A stretch of DNA of 6,333 nt from Bacteroidales bacterium (lineage in GTDB: Bacteria > Bacteroidota > Bacteroidia > Bacteroidales > JAAUTT01), in NCBI GenBank assembly GCA_012031335.1, contig JAAUTT010000277.1, positions 1 through 6,333 on the forward strand, given 5' to 3'. A program made the position numbers and the translations under genes. The notes beneath the pieces were generated by a model, which saw only the letters and a list, made by a program, of their open reading frames with translations, was not told the origin of the DNA and searched no databases. Shown piece after piece: positions 6,140 to 6,333 of the stretch (position 1 is its first letter; every line of letters starts with the position of its first letter).

Positions 6140-6333
6140 CTACTTCGTCGGATTCTTAACTTTTTTGAGGTCGGCTATTCTGAGTTCCTTTTTCATTTCC
6201 AGGTCCGGCCGATAATTAATGCCTATTTCCATGGCTCCTTTGGTTAATGAACTTTTGCTCTTTTTCACCGAAGGAGAGAATGTTCCTATAATACCGGTTT
6301 TAATGCTATTGCCATTTTTTAATTCTTCCATCA
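6140..6333 (-). CDS. Unrecognised protein, C-terminal 63+ residues, 5' end possibly outside window
   Basis: The minus-strand frame is open from the right edge to a TAG at 6142-6140. It is rich in Lys and Glu and looks soluble (SPSVKKSKSS, MEIGINYRPDLEMKKE, RIADLKKVK). Only two bases lie upstream of the first Met (6331), so it cannot be told whether that is the start or the gene continues beyond the window. No membrane segment or known motif is visible. It converges on cas9, so it is not part of a cas operon, and it is not cas1 or cas2 as far as can be read. It could be a small hypothetical protein or the tail of a larger one. Confidence 0.45.
   Translation of the reverse strand, partial: MEELKNGNSIKTGIIGTFSPSVKKSKSSLTKGAMEIGINYRPDLEMKKELRIADLKKVKNPTK

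Overview
The window looks like an AT-rich fragment of a Bacteroidota genome, probably environmental and from a draft-quality assembly. Three things point that way: the Cas9 is of the Bacteroidetes type II-C kind, a TTG/TAnnTTTG promoter of the Bacteroidetes type lies in front of a tracrRNA, and the left-hand gene is a CHASE-PAS sensor of a sort common in that phylum. No ribosomal or housekeeping marker is present, so the taxonomic placement is inference.

Layout. Positions 1-1495 (minus strand) hold the N-terminal part of a membrane sensor protein: a TM helix, a periplasmic CHASE domain, a second TM helix, a Cys-rich PAS domain and the start of a second PAS domain. The gene runs off the left edge. 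Positions 1496-1974 have no convincing gene, only short repeats. Positions 1975-2103 hold a doubtful 42-codon ORF. Positions 2041-2260 are a compact minus-strand RNA locus: promoter, anti-repeat, nexus and terminator of a tracrRNA, then a second terminator hairpin preceded by the same 11-nt linker. Positions 2277-6064 (plus strand) hold a complete cas9, diverging from the tracrRNA. Positions 6065-6333 hold a short spacer and the minus-strand 3' portion of an unrecognised gene converging on cas9.

Both large genes are broken as written by single-base shifts, ten in all, mostly in short homopolymers. Undoing them gives a continuous 1260-residue Cas9 with all RuvC and HNH catalytic residues present, and a continuous CHASE-PAS sensor. 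No nonsense substitution was needed, so I read the breaks mainly as sequencing or assembly error rather than decay. The last 1.7 kb of cas9 is clean even through a 9-A run, so uneven read quality or real slippage cannot be excluded.

How the parts work together: the tracrRNA pairs with CRISPR repeats and loads crRNA onto the Cas9 encoded next to it. No CRISPR array, cas1 or cas2 is visible. The gene right after cas9 points the other way, so this may be a cas9-tracrRNA pair separated from its adaptation genes. The most interesting parts are the duplicated tracrRNA tail and an apparent zinc-knuckle arrangement in the Cas9 HNH domain.
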